Below, one piece after another: positions 5,876 to 7,619 of a stretch of DNA of 7,619 bases; within the stretch, counting starts at the first letter, position 1, and every line of letters starts with the position of its first letter. The notes under the pieces were generated by a model, which saw only the letters and a program-made list of their open reading frames with translations, had not been told where the DNA came from and did no database searches. A program made the translations under genes and the position numbers. This DNA comes from JAIBJN01 sp963748205 (GTDB lineage Bacteria > Actinomycetota > Thermoleophilia > Gaiellales > Gaiellaceae), in NCBI GenBank assembly GCA_963748205.1, contig CAVVIB010000027.1, positions 1 through 7,619 on the forward strand, given 5' to 3'.

Positions 5876-5912
5876 GGCGGCTACCCATCTTCCGGGCGGC
5901 GCCTACCTATCT
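5876..5912 (-). promoter_or_regulatory. Direct-repeat operator candidate upstream of the methyltransferase
   Basis: Read in the direction of the methyltransferase, AGATAGGTAGGCGCC (5912-5898) and AGATGGGTAGCCGCC (5890-5876) are the same 15-mer in 13 of 15 positions, in the same orientation, 22 bp apart, that is two helical turns. Their centres fall near -69 and -47 from the proposed transcription start, next to a poor -35: the normal place for an activator. Direct repeats are the known binding style of MalT/LAL regulators, so the convergent LAL gene is a candidate binder. The distal copy overlaps the last codon and stop of the TOPRIM gene. Confidence 0.55.
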
Positions 5913-6479
5913 GACGTGGGCGAGCACGCGGTCGAGCGGCGTGGGTACCCGCTCGAGGTCGAGCGCCTCGACGAGCGCCCGCGCGTACTGGGCCTTGCGC
6001 CCGCTGTGCGTGCCGAGGAAGCGCCGAAGCTGTGCCTCGGTCGTCCAGCCGCGCTGCGCGGGTTGCTTCTGGAGCGTGCGGAAGGAGCGCAGCTCCCCCT
6101 GGGCGGCGACGACCGCCTCGACGGCAGGGGCGCCGAGCGCCCGGATCAGCTCGTCCTCGAGGTCCTCGACGCAGACGAAGAAGCCGAGCCGCTCCAGCTC
6201 GGGGCGTCCGAGGCCCGAACCGAGGCCGGCACTCTCGAGCGCGCGCCGAATCCAGCCTTCCTCACCGGCGTCGTAGAGGCCGGCGAGCCTCACGCCGAGC
6301 CCTTCCGGCCCGTAGCGCGCGAGCGCGCTGCGGATGTTGCCGGCGCCGTCCATCGGAATCACCGAGATTCCGTCGGACTCGAGATCCCGCCCGCGGCGGG
6401 CGGCGAGGGTCTCGACCGCGTGGCGGTCGCTCACTCCCTCGACGAGCACGACCGCCCGGATGGAGCGCGTCTCCGTCAT
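5907..6479 (-). CDS. Standalone TOPRIM-domain protein of the OLD type
   Basis: The 190-residue product starts with VVLVEGVSDRHAVETLA (10-26), the first TOPRIM motif with catalytic-type glutamate E14 and D18. It continues with IPMDGAGNIRSALARYG, the acidic GLYDAGEE (68-74) and VCVEDLEDELIRALG (102-116), as in the TOPRIM half of OLD-family nucleases. The ABC-type ATPase half that precedes TOPRIM in full OLD proteins is absent, and the protein begins directly at the TOPRIM motif, so this is a TOPRIM-only form rather than a visible truncation. A metal-dependent nuclease or nucleotidyl-transfer activity is inferred; substrate and partner are unknown. An in-frame stop at 6509 rules out a longer N-terminus, making ATG 6479 the first usable start; GGAAGG lies only 2 bases before it. 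The methyltransferase gene follows after 103 bases. Confidence 0.82.
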   Translation of the reverse strand: MTETRSIRAVVLVEGVSDRHAVETLAARRGRDLESDGISVIPMDGAGNIRSALARYGPEGLGVRLAGLYDAGEEGWIRRALESAGLGSGLGRPELERLGFFVCVEDLEDELIRALGAPAVEAVVAAQGELRSFRTLQKQPAQRGWTTEAQLRRFLGTHSGRKAQYARALVEALDLERVPTPLDRVLAHVR

Positions 6480-6591
6480 CGCCTTCCATGATCCACGAGC
6501 ACGAGGTCACCAGGCCGCGTTTGGAACACCGGGTGGGTGGCGCATCGACCGCCGTCCGGGAGTGGCCTTGCTCGAAGACCGCAGGGGTGAG

Positions 6592-7134
6592 CTACGAGGC
6601 CGCGGGCGCGTGTTCCTGCTGGTCCGTCCGGGTCGGCTCGTGCTCCACCGAGGCAAGCACCCCGGCCGAGCCGGCTGCGCCGGCGGCCAGAGCCGCGAAG
6701 GCCCAGGCCGTCCCCCAGCGACTCTTGCCCAGCGCTGCGTCGATCGACAGGGAGCCGGGCCCGTTCTCGGTCAGGCCGAAGACGGCCGCGAGGAGGACGA
6801 GGTTGTACTCGTAGCCGCCTCCCGAGGACCAGATGCCCTTCTCCCAGTGGACGGTCTTGATCGCGGTGATCATCGAGCCGGAGAGCGCTGCGGCCGCAAG
6901 CGGCGTCGCGGCGCCCATCGCGAAGAGAACGCCGCCGCCCGCCTCCGCCGCGCCGGCGGCCAGCGCGTGCCGCTTGCCGGGCCGCAATCCCGCGTCCTCG
7001 AAGAACTGCCCGGTGCCCTCGGGCCCGCCACCGCCGAACCAACCGAAGAGCTTCTGGGTGCCGTGCCCGACGAAGAGGAGCCCGATCGTCACGCGTGCGA
7101 TGAGGCGAAAGAGTCCCATGGCTTGTGTGTTCAC
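6592..7134 (-). CDS. DoxX-family integral membrane protein
   Basis: The 180-residue protein shows DoxX signatures: RLIARVTIGLLFVGHGTQKL (10-29), GWFGGGGPEGT, an amphipathic RPGKRHALAAGAAEAGGG stretch leading into the second helix, HWEKGIW and GGGYEYNLVLL, and GPGSLSIDAAL at 126-136. Helices are predicted at about 8-27, 57-78, 80-96, 110-121 and 141-162, followed by a polar tail of 18 residues. DoxX proteins are membrane components linked in some bacteria to thiosulfate or quinone redox or to oxidative-stress complexes; here the substrate is unknown. The start is GTG 7134; ATG 7119 (MGLFRL) is a reasonable alternative and neither has a clear Shine-Dalgarno. It lies 44 bases downstream of the lipoprotein gene and may be co-transcribed with it. 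Confidence 0.9.
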   Translation of the reverse strand: MNTQAMGLFRLIARVTIGLLFVGHGTQKLFGWFGGGGPEGTGQFFEDAGLRPGKRHALAAGAAEAGGGVLFAMGAATPLAAAALSGSMITAIKTVHWEKGIWSSGGGYEYNLVLLAAVFGLTENGPGSLSIDAALGKSRWGTAWAFAALAAGAAGSAGVLASVEHEPTRTDQQEHAPAAS

Positions 7135-7178
7135 GACACGCCCGGACGCGAAACCTCGGACTCAGGGAACGACGGTGA

Positions 7179-7553
7179 TCAGTCGATCGCGGCCTGGAGC
7201 TCCTCAGCGAGCTCCGGCGAACACGTGCCCTCCAGCCGTGCGATTGCGAGCTCGATCTGCTCGCGCAGCGTCGTCTCCGGCTCCACGGCCGGAGGAGGTC
7301 GCTGGAAGGGGGCGTCGAGGTCGAACTCGGCCGCGGCCGCGAGGAGAGCGTCCACGTCCCGCTGGAGGACCTCCGTGTTCGGGCTCGACAGGAAACCACT
7401 CTCGACCGCGCGGCACTGGTAGACGATGTCGGAGGCAGCCGCCGTGATCGCGTTCACCTGATTGCCAGGGGCGGCCTTCTCGTCTCCGCCGCAGGCCGCA
7501 GCGCCGCCCAGGAGGGCGCCCGCGCAGAGAACGGCGAGAAGCGTTCGTCTCAT
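7179..7553 (-). CDS. Small predicted lipoprotein, function unknown
   Basis: The 124-residue product begins MRRTLLAVLCAGALLGGAAAC, a basic n-region and hydrophobic core ending in a lipobox-like AAAC, so Cys21 is the likely lipidated residue; the lipobox is weaker than the usual L-A/S-G-C. The mature part is helical and acidic (about 35-75 and 93-122) with two further cysteines, C47 and C111, that could form a disulfide outside the cell. I recognise no domain. The start at ATG 7553 is preferred over ATG 7598, which lies inside the hairpin and would put 15 non-signal residues before the signal peptide; a TACGCT -10 sits just before 7553. It may share a transcript with the DoxX gene downstream. 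Confidence 0.75.
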   Translation of the reverse strand: MRRTLLAVLCAGALLGGAAACGGDEKAAPGNQVNAITAAASDIVYQCRAVESGFLSSPNTEVLQRDVDALLAAAAEFDLDAPFQRPPPAVEPETTLREQIELAIARLEGTCSPELAEELQAAID

Positions 7554-7563
7554 GGAATGCCCG

Positions 7564-7569
7564 AGCGTA
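7564..7569 (-). promoter_or_regulatory. Candidate -10 element of the lipoprotein gene
   Basis: TACGCT on the minus strand (7569 to 7564) fits TANNNT and ends 10 bases before the ATG at 7553, so the transcript would be leaderless or nearly so. The -35 position falls in the hairpin arm and has no consensus match, which lowers confidence. Confidence 0.35.
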
Positions 7570-7585
7570 GCCACAGAGGCCGGTG

Positions 7586-7617
7586 GTGGGCCGGCCACCC
7601 AGCGGTGGCCGGCCCAC
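7586..7617 (-). terminator. Perfect 14-bp stem-loop, probable terminator of the gene beyond the right edge
   Basis: GTGGGCCGGCCACC (7586-7599) and GGTGGCCGGCCCAC (7604-7617) are exact reverse complements around the 4-base loop CAGC. No U-run follows on either strand, as is usual for high-GC terminators. Its place upstream of a promoter-like -10 and the lipoprotein start suggests it ends a minus-strand gene lying to the right, or acts on both strands if that gene converges. The strand assignment is inferred. Confidence 0.6.
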
Positions 7618-7619
7618 TC

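Noticed and set aside
4865..5914. Plus-strand open frame of 349 codons opposite the methyltransferase
   Set aside because: It is antisense to a gene with all SAM-binding motifs and a strong ribosome binding site, and has no recognisable domain.
6334..7422. Plus-strand open frame of 362 codons across TOPRIM, DoxX and lipoprotein genes
   Set aside because: It is antisense to three genes with recognisable features; its sequence is Arg/Gly-rich without domain signal.
7554..7598. N-terminal extension of the lipoprotein to ATG 7598
   Set aside because: The extension lies partly within the terminator-like hairpin and the -10 element and would bury the signal peptide behind 15 unrelated residues.

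Overview
The window is about 70% GC with dense coding, GTG and TTG starts, small gaps or overlaps between genes, and promoters of the TANNNT type sitting right against start codons. Together with a large LuxR-type (LAL) ATPase regulator and two small membrane proteins whose sequence pattern I associate with actinobacteria, this points to a high-GC actinobacterium. Thermoleophilia (Gaiellales/Solirubrobacterales-like) is a guess within that, made without any search.

Layout. Bases 1-29 hold the first codons of a probable divergent gene running off the left edge. Bases 30-107 are a divergent regulatory region with two inverted repeats, one of which exactly fills the spacer of a promoter. Bases 108-2140 (+) are a tightly packed membrane operon: a PepSY transmembrane protein (ferric/siderophore-reductase-like) and two small four-helix membrane proteins, the first beginning at a TTG that overlaps the preceding stop. 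Bases 2172-4742 (+) encode an 856-residue LAL-type regulator with its own candidate leaderless promoter.

Everything right of 4742 reads on the minus strand. A class I SAM-dependent methyltransferase (4976-5803) is followed by a likely 67-residue basic protein (4732-4935) whose 3' end overlaps the 3' end of the regulator gene. Upstream of the methyltransferase is a pair of 15-bp direct repeats, spaced 22 bp, just behind a promoter with a poor -35; this is the best candidate operator in the window, possibly for the convergent LAL regulator. Further right are a standalone OLD-type TOPRIM protein (5907-6479), a DoxX-family membrane protein (6592-7134) and a small predicted lipoprotein (7179-7553). 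A perfect 14-bp-stem hairpin at 7586-7617 closes the window and probably terminates a gene beyond the right edge.

How they work together. Two modules can be argued: (1) a membrane redox or metal-acquisition operon (PepSY protein plus two small membrane partners) under an operator-controlled leaderless promoter; (2) a regulator/target pair in which the LAL protein may activate the convergent methyltransferase plus small-protein operon. The TOPRIM, DoxX and lipoprotein genes show no clear functional link to either. I see no tRNA, rRNA, CRISPR, transposase or prophage sequence, and no gene-free stretch longer than about 110 bases apart from short intergenic gaps.
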